DNA from: Wolbachia endosymbiont of Fragariocoptes setiger
GTDB taxonomy: Bacteria; Pseudomonadota; Alphaproteobacteria; Rickettsiales; Anaplasmataceae
Length of the DNA: 64,000 nt
Assembly (NCBI GenBank): GCA_019061405.1
Contig: JAHRAF010000001.1
Coordinates: 62,001-126,000 of the forward strand
Direction of reading: 5' to 3'
The translations under genes were made by a program, and so were the position numbers. The notes under the pieces are model-generated. The model worked only from the letters and a program-made list of their open reading frames with translations. It was not told the origin of the DNA and made no database searches. Below, one piece after another: positions 36,282 through 45,418 of this stretch. Position 1 is the stretch's first letter; the number at the start of each line of letters is the position of its first letter.

Positions 36282-37188
36282 ATGACTCCGCAAGCTCTTT
36301 CTTTATCTTATCTATCTGAACCATAAGTATTTTAAATTGTTTCAAATCATAGTCAATTAACTTTGTTTTATTTTTATGTTCTAGCATAAGAGGATCAATA
36401 TGTTTACCATCATGAATGACCTCATAATGTAAGTGAGGTCCTGTTGCAGTACCCGTACTACCAACATATGCAATAATCTGACCTTGTTTCACATAAGAAC
36501 CTAGTTTTATACTTTCATGAAACTTACTTATGTGTGCATAACAAGTGGAATATCCACCTAGGTGATTTATTCTTATATATTTACCATAACCTCCTTTATT
36601 CCCTATAAAATCTATAGTACCATTAGCAGCAGCATATATAGGAGTACCAGACTTGACTGCATAATCTATTCCCTTATGAAAAGATATATGACCATGAATA
36701 GGGTGTTTTCTATTGCCAAACTTTGAAGATATACGATAATTCACATTTAAAGGTTTTACAAAATTAGTTTTGATATTGAGACCATCTTGATTGAAATATC
36801 CATCTTTTAGCTCATAGTAATATAAGCTTATATTACTCTTTCTTGTTTTCAATGCAGTATATAAAATCTTTTCCTTTTTATTTGAATCTCTCTCGAATAG
36901 AACACTTAACTGAGTTTCTGGTGTAATATCTTTCTTGAAATCTACATCTAAATCTTTGTATATATCAACTAATTTTGTTACCGTAGTGATTGATAGGCCT
37001 TTCTTAAGTCCTGTTGCAAACAAAGAGGATTGTATATTAGTAGATATAAAAGAAAGATTTTGATTATAACCTATTAAAGGCATTGCATAGCCAACGCTTA
37101 ATAGGATACCAATACAAACAAGTAGCTTTAAAACTTTTTTTTCTTTAGCGAGAAGGAAAGCGCGATGTCCTGACCTTCTTTTTAACAT
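36274..37188 (-). CDS. M23 family metallopeptidase, probable peptidoglycan endopeptidase
   Basis: A 304-residue envelope protein. An N-terminal membrane/signal segment lies at about residues 19-36. A linker precedes the LytM/M23 domain, whose zinc ligands are present: H-x-x-x-D in F-H-K-G-I-D-Y-A (about 167-174) and H-L-H-Y-E (about 248-252). It is predicted to cut cross-bridges in peptidoglycan. It is notable in a bacterium thought to have at most a thin wall, alongside mraY and glmU here. The start overlaps the helicase 3' end by 44 bases; no later in-frame start before the signal is available. Confidence 0.92.
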   Translation of the reverse strand: MLKRRSGHRAFLLAKEKKVLKLLVCIGILLSVGYAMPLIGYNQNLSFISTNIQSSLFATGLKKGLSITTVTKLVDIYKDLDVDFKKDITPETQLSVLFERDSNKKEKILYTALKTRKSNISLYYYELKDGYFNQDGLNIKTNFVKPLNVNYRISSKFGNRKHPIHGHISFHKGIDYAVKSGTPIYAAANGTIDFIGNKGGYGKYIRINHLGGYSTCYAHISKFHESIKLGSYVKQGQIIAYVGSTGTATGPHLHYEVIHDGKHIDPLMLEHKNKTKLIDYDLKQFKILMVQIDKIKKELAESYG

Positions 37189-38347
37189 TTCCTATCCTTG
37201 TTGATAACATACTTCTCTTTTTGTATAATGTTCTACCTCTTTTAGGTCGCATTTTACAGTCAAAGTTTAGTTTTCCTTCTTTATCTGTCAATACAGTCTT
37301 ATCCTGAGGTAAAATAAAAGATAGAGCAAATCCTTCAGCTCCAGCACGGGCAGTTCTCCCAATACGATGAATATAATCAGCCTGTGATTGTGGCATATCA
37401 TAATTAATTATATGCTGTACATGTGGAATGTCAAGTCCACGAGAAGCAATGTCAGTTGCAACCATAATCTGATTACGACCATGACGAAAAGATTTAATTA
37501 CTCTCTCACGTTTATGTTGCCTCAAATCACCATGAATTGCTAAGGCACTATAATCATCCTTATACAACCTGTTAGCTAGCTGATCTGCACATCTTTTCGT
37601 TCCCACGAAAATAATAATAGAGCCTTTACGTTGGTGTAATTGTTCCGTAAGCTTACTGTACTTTTCCGATTCTGATGTATATACAACTTCTTGCTTGATT
37701 TTCACAGAAGCTGTCACTTGACAATCAACAGAAACACGCTGTGGGTTGTTAAGATGTTTCGTAGCAAGCTTTACCATATCATCAGGAAAAGTTGCAGAGA
37801 ACATCAAGGTTTGTCTCATCTTTTTTGGCAGGCACTTCAGAATAGCTTCGATCTGCATGCCAAAACCCATATCAAACATACGATCTGTCTCATCCAATAC
37901 TACAGTATCAATATTGTTAGTAACAAGAGTTTTACGTTCAATGTGATCTATAGTACGACCAGGAGTACCTATAATAATTCTAGGCTTCCTATAAAGTTGA
38001 GTAAACTGCTTTGAAATAGCCTCACCACCTATTAATAAGGCAGTTTTTAGCTTAGAACTATGCAATAGAAGCCTTTTCACTTCACCCATCACCTGTTGTG
38101 CAAGTTCTCTGGTAGGAACAATAATTAATGCTGAACCAGCATACGATTCATTCAACAATTTTGCAACCAAGGGAATAGAAAAGGCTAGGGTCTTCCCCGT
38201 TCCAGTTTGAGCAGAGCCAAGAATATCATTACCTTGCAGTGCTAAGGGAATTGCCTGTGCTTGAATTGGAGTGGGGGTAAGTAAATTGTTCTTGTCTAGC
38301 GCTTGCTTAAGCTGCAGGGGAAGATTCATCCCATGAAAAGTACTCAC
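37145..38347 (-). CDS. DEAD-box RNA helicase, RhlE-like
   Basis: A 400-residue DEAD-box helicase. Motif Q is near T-P-I-Q-A-Q-A-I-P (26-34), motif I is A-Q-T-G-T-G-K-T (46-53), motif III is S-A-T (184-186) and motif VI is H-R-I-G-R-T-A-R-A-G. Motif II reads D-E-T-D (152-155) in place of D-E-A-D, a conservative change. The tail is basic (K-K-R-S, K-K-K-V-R). It unwinds structured RNA. Its start is a GTG placed directly after the cold-shock gene stop (TAAGTG), so the pair is a plausible RNA-remodelling unit. An ATG six codons in is a less likely start. Confidence 0.93.
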   Translation of the reverse strand: MSTFHGMNLPLQLKQALDKNNLLTPTPIQAQAIPLALQGNDILGSAQTGTGKTLAFSIPLVAKLLNESYAGSALIIVPTRELAQQVMGEVKRLLLHSSKLKTALLIGGEAISKQFTQLYRKPRIIIGTPGRTIDHIERKTLVTNNIDTVVLDETDRMFDMGFGMQIEAILKCLPKKMRQTLMFSATFPDDMVKLATKHLNNPQRVSVDCQVTASVKIKQEVVYTSESEKYSKLTEQLHQRKGSIIIFVGTKRCADQLANRLYKDDYSALAIHGDLRQHKRERVIKSFRHGRNQIMVATDIASRGLDIPHVQHIINYDMPQSQADYIHRIGRTARAGAEGFALSFILPQDKTVLTDKEGKLNFDCKMRPKRGRTLYKKRSMLSTRIGNVKKKVRTSRFPSR

Positions 38348-38602
38348 TTAAACTGCTGACCTATCTTCTAATAGTTTTAAATTTCTTGCAGATATTTTTC
38401 CTTCTCTACTAGTTGTAAGTTCGTAACTAACTTTTTGTCCTTTTATTCCTTTTGCTTTGTTTTCTCCTCTTAAAGTATCAGGTCTTATCCCTGAATTTTC
38501 AAGTGTACTGATGTGAACGAAGACGTCAGCTCCTTCATCTTCTGGTGTGATAAAACCATAACCTTTTTCTGTGTTAAACCACTTTAAATTACCGAATTCC
38601 AT
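38348..38602 (-). CDS. Cold-shock domain protein
   Basis: An 84-residue CspA-family protein. RNP1 is K-G-Y-G-F-I-T (residues 13-19) and RNP2 is D-V-F-V-H-I-S (26-32), after the usual G-N-L-K-W-F-N start. An insert around residues 34-50 (N-S-G-I-R-P-D-T-L-R-G-E-N-K) is longer than in CspA itself. It binds single-stranded nucleic acid. AGGAG precedes the ATG by six bases, a strong site. It heads the unit that continues into the helicase, and a 159-base upstream gap leaves room for a long leader. Confidence 0.93.
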   Translation of the reverse strand: MEFGNLKWFNTEKGYGFITPEDEGADVFVHISTLENSGIRPDTLRGENKAKGIKGQKVSYELTTSREGKISARNLKLLEDRSAV

Positions 38603-38761
38603 TTAAATTACTCCTAAGTTATTAATTTATTAATGTGATAAAAAACCTTGAAATTTAATGCTTTAAATTGCTTACCATAGTTGGTAGCCTAATATTCCAT
38701 AGTCTAATTTTACACTAATAATAATCGTACATAATAATTAAATGTGACGCAACTAAAATAG

Positions 38762-40078
38762 TTAGACACCAGCTACTGTCATTTCATTTATTTTTATTGT
38801 TGGTGAATTAAATTGCCCACAAAAACTTAAATCATTTGCTACTACCAAATTAGCAAACATATCATTCAAATTACTAGCAACAGTAATTTCATGAACTGGA
38901 TAGGATATTTTTCCATCTTCTATGAAAAACCCAAATGCACCTTGACTGTAATCACCATTTATTAAATTAACACCAAAACCGAATAACTCTGTTACATATA
39001 TTCCCTTTTTTATTTCCTGTATTATATCTTGAAACTCTCTACTACCATTTTTTATGTAAAAATTACTGGCAGCAGGAAAAATGGATGCGTTTTTTCCTCT
39101 CATCGCGCTTTTAGTTGTTTTTAAATTTAGTTGTTTTGCCGAATAAAGATCTAAAATCCAATTTTGCAGCATATCATTTTTAACAAGTATATTTTTTTCA
39201 CTCATCATTCCCTCTCCATCAAAAGGTCTTGATGCTATACCTTTGGGTATAAGTGGATCATCTATGATTTCAATTTCGTCACTAAAAACTTTGGTATTCT
39301 TTCTTGTCTTAAGAAAAGAATTATTACTTGCTATGCTGCGACCATTTATTCCAGAGGCAAAACTCTTGACTAATTCTTTTGCCGCTCTTTTTTCAAAAAC
39401 CACTGGAAATCTACTAGTTTCGATTGTACGTGAATTTAATTGTGCAGCAGCTCTTCTGGCAGCTTCTCTTCCTATTAACTCTGGTGACTTGAGATCAGCG
39501 AATTGACATGTTACATCATAATCATAACCTACTTTCATTTCACTTCCTTCTCCAGCAACAACAGAGACCTGATTAGTAAAAGTTGATTTACTGAATGAAC
39601 TAATAAAACCTGATGCAGTAGCTAATGCAAAGTTAACTAAGTTATATGAAGAAGATGCTCCTTCAGAATTAGTAATATTTTTTTCAGCAAGTGCTGAACT
39701 TTCAGCAATCTGTACAACTTGTTTTAAGTCATCTATCGTAATAACGCTATCATCAAGGATATTTAAGTCTATTAAAGAAGTATCTTCCTCTGCAAAGTTA
39801 ATATAAGGATCTTCTGGTGCGTTTTTTGCCATTTCTATTACAAGATTTACTGTATCATTCATTGCACTCAGATCATTTGTCGAAACATAAGCTGCCTTTT
39901 TTTCATCTGCTATAACTCTAATCCCTATTACACAATCTTTAGATTGAGATATCTCTTCTAATTTTAACAATCGCTGAGAAACTGAAGTTTTTTTACTTTC
40001 ATGAACAACCACCTCTACATTCAGGTTTTGTTTTTTTACTAGTTTAACAATGTCAGTTGCAATGTTTAATATATTCAT
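38762..40078 (-). CDS. pmbA: TldD/PmbA family metalloprotease
   Basis: A 438-residue protein of the TldD/PmbA (TldE) family. PmbA type is favoured by the early K-x-G/N-x-x-x-E-V-V-V-H-E pattern and by the lack of a clear H-E-x-x-x-H zinc motif, which belongs to TldD. The conserved C-terminal block with G-I-Y-V-T-E-L-F-G-F-G-V-N and G-D-Y-S-Q-G-A-F-G-F-F-I-E is present. TldD/TldE process small peptides such as microcin precursors; the role in endosymbionts is unknown. It follows atpG by ten bases and is probably co-transcribed with it. Confidence 0.9.
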   Translation of the reverse strand: MNILNIATDIVKLVKKQNLNVEVVVHESKKTSVSQRLLKLEEISQSKDCVIGIRVIADEKKAAYVSTNDLSAMNDTVNLVIEMAKNAPEDPYINFAEEDTSLIDLNILDDSVITIDDLKQVVQIAESSALAEKNITNSEGASSSYNLVNFALATASGFISSFSKSTFTNQVSVVAGEGSEMKVGYDYDVTCQFADLKSPELIGREAARRAAAQLNSRTIETSRFPVVFEKRAAKELVKSFASGINGRSIASNNSFLKTRKNTKVFSDEIEIIDDPLIPKGIASRPFDGEGMMSEKNILVKNDMLQNWILDLYSAKQLNLKTTKSAMRGKNASIFPAASNFYIKNGSREFQDIIQEIKKGIYVTELFGFGVNLINGDYSQGAFGFFIEDGKISYPVHEITVASNLNDMFANLVVANDLSFCGQFNSPTIKINEMTVAGV

Positions 40079-40088
40079 CTGCTATTTC

Positions 40089-40922
40089 CTATAAAGATTC
40101 TGCACCACCTATTACTTCTATCAGATCAGTTGTAATAGCTACTTGACGAGAACGGTTGTAAAGTAATGCTAGCTTGTATAACACCTCTTTAGTATTCCTG
40201 TTTGCTGAATCCATAGCAACCATTCTTGCACTGTTCTCACTTGCCGCGCTTTCCAAACATGCAGAATAAAGTGCAGCTGTAGTATAGTTTGCAAGTAAAG
40301 ACTTCAACAAAAATAAAACATTTTGAGGATCATACTCATATATATGTTCAACTTTATCAATCAGAGAAGTTTCTATGAGAGATGAATCCCTATTCCATGG
40401 TTTAACAGTTTCTAATGTTGGTACTTGTAAGAAGGTATTATGAAATTTGTTATAAAAAAGCCTTATTCTATCGTATTGGCTTAGATTTATTTCATTCACT
40501 AAGTTATTTATGTTTTCTAATGTGATATTTTTACTATTTTCAACTCTTAGAATATTTTCAGAGTGAAATTTACTTTTATTAATATCAAAAGCTTTTCTAC
40601 CTAAAAATACAATTCGATCACCTGGGTTTATATGTTTTCTACTAAACGTAGAAATAGAGGAATTAAAGCTACCACATAAACCTCTATCGGAAGATAATAT
40701 AAATACTAGATCGCTTTTTATCTCAGTAGTCTTTTGAGTGAGTTTTTGATCATATATTATCGAAATAATGCTATGTAATTTGGATATATACAACTTTGAA
40801 TTTATTAGCTTCTTTTGACTTTGTAATAATTTTGCAGCAGAAACCATCTGCATCATCTTGGTAGTTTTTTGTACAGACTTGATGTTCTTAATTCTTAGAG
40901 TTAGTTCTTTTAGGCTTCTCAT
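40089..40922 (-). CDS. atpG: F1F0 ATP synthase gamma subunit
   Basis: A 277-residue gamma subunit, the rotor shaft of F1. The N-terminus [21 protein letters not shown] is cut short here to M-V-S-A-A-K. The middle [11 protein letters not shown] (about 81-91) and the C-terminal [13 protein letters not shown] with [16 protein letters not shown] complete the family signature. No other ATP synthase genes are nearby, consistent with the split atp operon of Rickettsiales. It shares an operon with pmbA. Confidence 0.96.
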   Translation of the reverse strand: MRSLKELTLRIKNIKSVQKTTKMMQMVSAAKLLQSQKKLINSKLYISKLHSIISIIYDQKLTQKTTEIKSDLVFILSSDRGLCGSFNSSISTFSRKHINPGDRIVFLGRKAFDINKSKFHSENILRVENSKNITLENINNLVNEINLSQYDRIRLFYNKFHNTFLQVPTLETVKPWNRDSSLIETSLIDKVEHIYEYDPQNVLFLLKSLLANYTTAALYSACLESAASENSARMVAMDSANRNTKEVLYKLALLYNRSRQVAITTDLIEVIGGAESL

Positions 40923-40950
40923 TAGCTTGAAGTCTTATATTCATAAAAAA

Positions 40951-40978
40951 TGTATAATCTTTTGTACGTAAAGGTCAA
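40951..40978 (-). promoter_or_regulatory. Candidate sigma-70 promoter for atpG-pmbA
   Basis: On the minus strand TTGACC (40973-40978) and TATACA (40951-40956) are 16 bases apart, about 29 bases before the atpG start codon. The -35 box lies inside one arm of an inverted repeat (40972-40994) whose other arm holds a plus-strand -35 box. Confidence 0.5.
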
Positions 40979-40994
40979 CTGTAAAAGTTGACTT
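40972..40994. promoter_or_regulatory. Inverted repeat joining two divergent promoters
   Basis: AAGGTCAACT (starting 40971) and AGTTGACTT are complementary around GTAAA, giving a 7 bp perfect core extended by a G-T and an A-T pair. Each arm contains a TTGAC. The plus-strand copy (40988-40993) is followed 15 bases later by TATACT (41009-41014), heading toward the 41049 pseudogene. A dimeric regulator could cover both -35 boxes at once. Confidence 0.4.
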
Positions 40995-41048
40995 CTATTG
41001 CTATATGGTATACTGTGTAGCATGGTGAGTTAGATAAAATTAACTAAC

Positions 41049-41494
41049 ATGGTAGTAGATATGGATAACACAAACTTACTTAATGTAATAGACAACCTGA
41101 TTGATAATTTTAAAGAAGGAAAAAATAATAAAAATTATTCTATTAAGCTCAACCAGAAAGAGGATGCTGGTAAAGCTTTAACTTTTTACGCAGATGAAGA
41201 CAAGCTTTACGAACTTCCAATAAATTACGCATTTGACTACAGTCACATCAGAAATGAGCTAATTTGTGATAATTATCACTGCACCACAACAATGGAATAT
41301 GGTTTATTACAAAATTCGTAAAAAGTTAAAATTCAAGAAAAACACGACAACCATTCTGATCGCTTCAAAGTTAATTTATCATTTCATGATAAAGAGGATA
41401 ATGATCTAATAAATAGATATGGTGCTGAGTTAAAAGTTTTAGTGATAGCGATCAAAATGAGCTTATAGTACATGATTTGTTTACTCTAATCTAA
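41049..41494 (+). pseudogene. Broken hypothetical gene (in-frame stop and frameshift)
   Basis: The first 90 codons are open from an ATG at 41049 to a TAA at 41319-41321. The same frame then stays open for about 48 more codons with coding-like sequence (D-R-F-K-V-N-L-S-F-H-D-K-E-D-N-D-L-I-N). From roughly 41430 the sense switches frame to read S-F-S-D-S-D-Q-N-E-L-I-V-H-D-L-F-T-L-I and stops at 41492-41494. This looks like a single protein of about 145 residues disabled by one nonsense change and one small indel. No family is recognised. A promoter candidate precedes it. The decay looks recent. Confidence 0.6.
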
Positions 41495-41514
41495 GAGCTT
41501 TCACTTGAAGGATA

Positions 41515-42137
41515 CTAGACTAGAGCAAAAATATTAAGATGAAAAGAAACCATAAAACGAAGTGTTTTGCTTGACTGCTTCTTAGCCAACACATTGGACA
41601 TCTTTGTATGACAGTTGTATTCCTTGAATTCCATATTCATATCCTTTAACTCTTCTCCTTCTTTAACTTGAAAGATACTTTTTATTTTTTCTATTCCCAT
41701 CAGATCAGGACTCTTTATATTGTTTGCTTCACATATAGAATACTCATTACTTTCTCCTTTTTTATAACGATTAAGAACAATTATTTTCTTCTCACTTTTA
41801 CTGACAAGTGTATAACATTCTTTCATCTTATCACCCTCTATTGAATCTAATGATACTATATGTACACCATTATCCTCACGAACATATGTTACGTTATGAG
41901 TTTTCATATCAACAATATCACCTAATAATTCATCCTTACCTTTGAAAGATTATGGATAAAAGTGTATGCTATAATACCCAAAACTGCTGCACTAACAAAA
42001 ATTCCTATAGGACCAATAAGAGAAAGTATCGGTAATGATAATTTTATTCCTTCTATAAGGCTTAATGTTGATGATAATAAAAAGTGGCATGAAATATGCG
42101 TCATAACTACTGAACCAATTATTCCTAATTGGATCAT
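41515..42137 (-). pseudogene. Frameshifted hypothetical membrane protein gene
   Basis: Two overlapping open pieces on the minus strand. The upstream one (41922-42137, 71 codons) is hydrophobic with two probable membrane helices and ends H-N-L-S-K then a short out-of-frame tail. The downstream one (41515-41907) is soluble and charged, and its frame is open further upstream, reading K-G-K-D-E-L-L-G-D-I-V-D before its first Met. A one-base shift near 41942 joins them as H-N-L-S-K-G-K-D-E-L-L-G. I read it as one roughly 205-residue membrane protein with a C-terminal domain of unknown function, now split. Separate expression of the two parts cannot be excluded. Confidence 0.55.
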
Positions 42138-42276
42138 TATTTTTCTTGTTCTACCTAACTTTATGATTGTATTCCTTAATAATTATCTAGCAAGAAGTTA
42201 TCATGCTGGAATGAGTGTGTCAATATTTTTAATAAAAAATTAACTAAATTGTTTTAATTGTAAAAACTTATTTTAT

Positions 42277-43725
42277 TCATGGTGCAATATACCTTTCTGT
42301 ATAATCTTTAAATGCACCCCTGTTAGAATCAAAGTAGAGCTTTACACTTCCTATTGGTCCATTTCTTTGCTTTGCAATTACTAGCTCTGCTATATTTCTA
42401 ATTTTCTCCATTTTTTCTTGCCATTCTCTGTGTTTATTACTTCCTTCATTGGGCTGTTTTCTTAACTCATAATATTCTTCCCTATATAAAAACATTACTA
42501 TATCTGCATCTTGCTCTATACTTCCCGAATCACGCAAATCAGCAAGTTGTGGCCTTTTATCATCTCTTTGTTCAACAGAACGTGAAAGTTGAGATAATGC
42601 AACAACAGGAATATTAAGTTCTTTTGCAATTGCCTTGAGGCCCTGCGTCACTTCTGAAATCTCCTGTACTCTATTTTCATTACTTCTTTTAGTAGTTCCT
42701 CTTATAAGCTGAAGGTAATCAATAAAAACAATTTCTATATTATACAGTTGATATAGCAATCTTATTCTAGTGCGCAAGGCACTTATCGAAAGTGCAGGAG
42801 TGTCATCTATTATAAATGGTAGGTCTGATAGTTCCTTACTAATATTTATAAATTCATGCAATTCAAGATCGCTAATTTTTCCTGTTAAAGCCTTGTAGTA
42901 GCTTACTCCTGAGTCTATGGTAACTAGCCTTGCAGTTAATTGTTCAGCTGACATTTCTAAAGAAAAAAATGCAACATAATTCTGTTTACTAGTTATATTC
43001 TTCTGCAAATTTTTACAAGCATTAAGAGCCATATTTAGTGCAAGTGCTGTTTTCCCCATAGACGGTCTTGCAGCTAAAATTAACAAATCAGATTTTTGTA
43101 TACCACCTAAAAGATGGTTTAAATCCTGAAAACCAGTTGTAATACCTAACGCTTCCGGATTACTTTTTAGTAAATTAATTTTTTCAACTACATCTTTAAT
43201 TGAATTTGCAAGTTTTATATACGTTTTTTCTCCTTGTTTTTTTACGGCTAAATTAAATAGCTTAGTCATCGCCTGCTCAATTTGAACTTGTGCAGAGTTT
43301 TCAATATCATAATTATAACTTTCCTCGACTATTTCCTGACCGAGTTTGATTAAGCATCTTCTAAGGTAAGTATCGCGTATTATTCTGATAAGGCTATATA
43401 TATCAAGTGCAATACTTGCTTTAGCTGCAAGCTTTGCTAAATACTCAACACCACCACAATCAATAAATTCTTGATTGTTTTCAAAAAACATTTTTAGGCT
43501 CAATTCATTTGCAACCACTCCATGCTTTCGAGTTTTTGATATCTGATTAAAGATACTTTGATGAATAGGATCATAGAAGCTTTCTGCTGTTATTACGTCT
43601 TCTACTGCATCACATATTCTATTATCACGAATCATCGCACCAATGACCATCTGCTCTGCTTCAATGTTATGTGGCAACTTACATATTTCTGTACTTTTGA
43701 TTAACAAATCATCTAATTTATTCAT
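42277..43725 (-). CDS. dnaB: Replicative DNA helicase DnaB
   Basis: A 482-residue DnaB. The N-terminal domain starts P-H-N-I-E-A-E-Q-M-V-I-G-A-M (18-31). The RecA-like domain has Walker A A-A-R-P-S-M-G-K-T-A (about 218-227), Walker B with I-V-F-I-D-Y-L-Q-L-I, and the C-terminal D-L-R-D-S-G-S-I-E-Q-D-A-D. It is the hexameric helicase that opens DNA at the replication fork. No intein is visible. It is transcribed toward the pseudogene pair and is divergent from rsmD. Confidence 0.97.
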   Translation of the reverse strand: MNKLDDLLIKSTEICKLPHNIEAEQMVIGAMIRDNRICDAVEDVITAESFYDPIHQSIFNQISKTRKHGVVANELSLKMFFENNQEFIDCGGVEYLAKLAAKASIALDIYSLIRIIRDTYLRRCLIKLGQEIVEESYNYDIENSAQVQIEQAMTKLFNLAVKKQGEKTYIKLANSIKDVVEKINLLKSNPEALGITTGFQDLNHLLGGIQKSDLLILAARPSMGKTALALNMALNACKNLQKNITSKQNYVAFFSLEMSAEQLTARLVTIDSGVSYYKALTGKISDLELHEFINISKELSDLPFIIDDTPALSISALRTRIRLLYQLYNIEIVFIDYLQLIRGTTKRSNENRVQEISEVTQGLKAIAKELNIPVVALSQLSRSVEQRDDKRPQLADLRDSGSIEQDADIVMFLYREEYYELRKQPNEGSNKHREWQEKMEKIRNIAELVIAKQRNGPIGSVKLYFDSNRGAFKDYTERYIAP

Positions 43726-43894
43726 TATTTTTCTTTTATTTATTCTCCTGATTATAGAAGATTTTCCTGTCTTGAAAATTAAGATTCCACATCATTTATA
43801 TAGTTTGTTGTAAAACACAAATCTTAATTGATATAACAAATTTGAAAAAAACGTATTGATTATGTAATATCGTAAATGTGTAATGAGGCTAAAC

Positions 43895-44461
43895 ATGTTA
43901 CGTATAATCGCAGGCAAATATCGTGGAAGAAAAATTGTTACGGAAAAAAAATTATCCATAAGACCAACAATGAGTATTGTAAGAGAAGCTATTTTTAACC
44001 TATTATTCGCTAGAAAATCCATTTATAATTCAAATGTACTTGATCTTTTCTGTGGTAGTGGAGCTTTATCATTTGAAGCAATTTCTCGTGGTGCTAAACA
44101 TGCATTTATGGTAGATTCAGACTATTACAATCTACAATTACCAAAAAAAACAGCAGAAAACTTCAAAATCGAAAAAAACATCACATTAATTTGTTGTAAT
44201 GCTGACAAGCTACCTCAACCTATTTCTCAATGTGATATAGTTTTTATAGATCCTCCGTACAATAGCAATTTAGTTGAATCAACGTTAGAAGGTCTTGCAA
44301 AATCAGGCTGGTTAAGTGAAGATGCAATAATAGCACTAGAGATTAAAAAAGATGAAAACTTTTTATGTAGCGAAAATTTCACTCCATTTCTTGAACGTAC
44401 TTATGGTATAGCAAAAGTAATTCTCCTCTCATACTGTTCACAGAAGGTACAAGTAACATAA
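43895..44461 (+). CDS. rsmD: 16S rRNA (guanine966-N2)-methyltransferase
   Basis: A 188-residue methyltransferase. The start I-I-A-G-K-Y-R-G-R-K-I is the RsmD signature. The SAM-binding loop is D-L-F-C-G-S-G-A-L-S-F-E (about 46-57) and the catalytic motif is D-P-P-Y (about 117-120). It methylates G966 of 16S rRNA. The frame opens four codons earlier, but GAGG sits six bases before the ATG at 43895, which also gives the standard N-terminus. Confidence 0.94.
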   Translation: MLRIIAGKYRGRKIVTEKKLSIRPTMSIVREAIFNLLFARKSIYNSNVLDLFCGSGALSFEAISRGAKHAFMVDSDYYNLQLPKKTAENFKIEKNITLICCNADKLPQPISQCDIVFIDPPYNSNLVESTLEGLAKSGWLSEDAIIALEIKKDENFLCSENFTPFLERTYGIAKVILLSYCSQKVQVT

Positions 44462-44515
44462 GAAGTATATATTGCTGTATTTACTATATTATAATAATAT
44501 ACACGTTTAAACATT

Positions 44516-45406
44516 ATGAAACTTAAATTATCAGGTCGAAACAGTAAAATATTTCTATCTACAACTAATTTATTAGTTGATCAAAGTCAGAAATACTTTG
44601 CCACATTACAGGACAAAAAAAGTAGCTCGATAAAAAAAATTATTAATACTGCCTTGTTAATACCAATTATCACGCCTACTACTAGTACAGTACTAATCCT
44701 TGGTTTTAGCAAGTTGTTTGTAGATTCTGTAAGTGCTCAAAAGAATGATTCTTTATTCTCTACAATAACAAAAAGCACCTTCAGGTTTTTGATATATATT
44801 CTAGCGGCACTAATTTTAATTCCATGCATTATAGTAAATCTAGCAATCTCACTAATACCTGCACTTATTTATTTTGCTATCAATAAATACAGTTTCAACC
44901 CAAAAAATATAGAAGAGAATAGTCAATATCAGAAAAAAGATTTGGAAATCAAGCCGTGTAATGAAAACTATGAAGAATTTAATGATCATATTATCGAAGA
45001 ACTTAATAAGTTTGGAAATGATGATCAAAATAAACCACAAAGTGATATACAAAGAACTAATTCAACAAGTAATCATAATATCCTTTTAATGGATAAAAAA
45101 TCAAAAGATGAAAATAAAGATAAATTTCTTGTAGTAAAAAACATAAATAATGGTGATATAGAAAATGGTGAGTGTATTATACACAGCACTACAAGCAATA
45201 ATAGTACTTCTTCTAAAGGAATATTCGCATTTAAAGACTCGAAAGAAGGATCCTGCTTTGCCTCTGCTATGAATTTCCAATGTACTAGTGTTCAGGATGG
45301 TTTAGATCTTCAATTTAGCCTAGCAACTCGCAAGGGAGAAAACAAACAAAAAGCAATCTTAGCACTAAAAGAATCAAAAGTATCTCATGCTATGCTTGAT
45401 AGATAA
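44516..45406 (+). CDS. Hypothetical membrane protein with long Asn/Ser-rich tail
   Basis: A 296-residue protein without recognised domain. After a basic 38-residue head come two hydrophobic regions (about residues 39-62 and 84-125, the latter possibly two helices). The remainder (about 126-296) is hydrophilic with many Asn, Lys and Ser, including N-S-T-S-N-H-N and T-T-S-N-N-S-T-S-S-K. The last 60 residues look more ordered (F-A-F-K-D-S-K-E-G-S-C-F-A). The plan resembles the proteins at 13751 and 21261. A strong hairpin lies after the stop codon. Confidence 0.75.
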   Translation: MKLKLSGRNSKIFLSTTNLLVDQSQKYFATLQDKKSSSIKKIINTALLIPIITPTTSTVLILGFSKLFVDSVSAQKNDSLFSTITKSTFRFLIYILAALILIPCIIVNLAISLIPALIYFAINKYSFNPKNIEENSQYQKKDLEIKPCNENYEEFNDHIIEELNKFGNDDQNKPQSDIQRTNSTSNHNILLMDKKSKDENKDKFLVVKNINNGDIENGECIIHSTTSNNSTSSKGIFAFKDSKEGSCFASAMNFQCTSVQDGLDLQFSLATRKGENKQKAILALKESKVSHAMLDR

Positions 45407-45418
45407 TAGCATAATACA

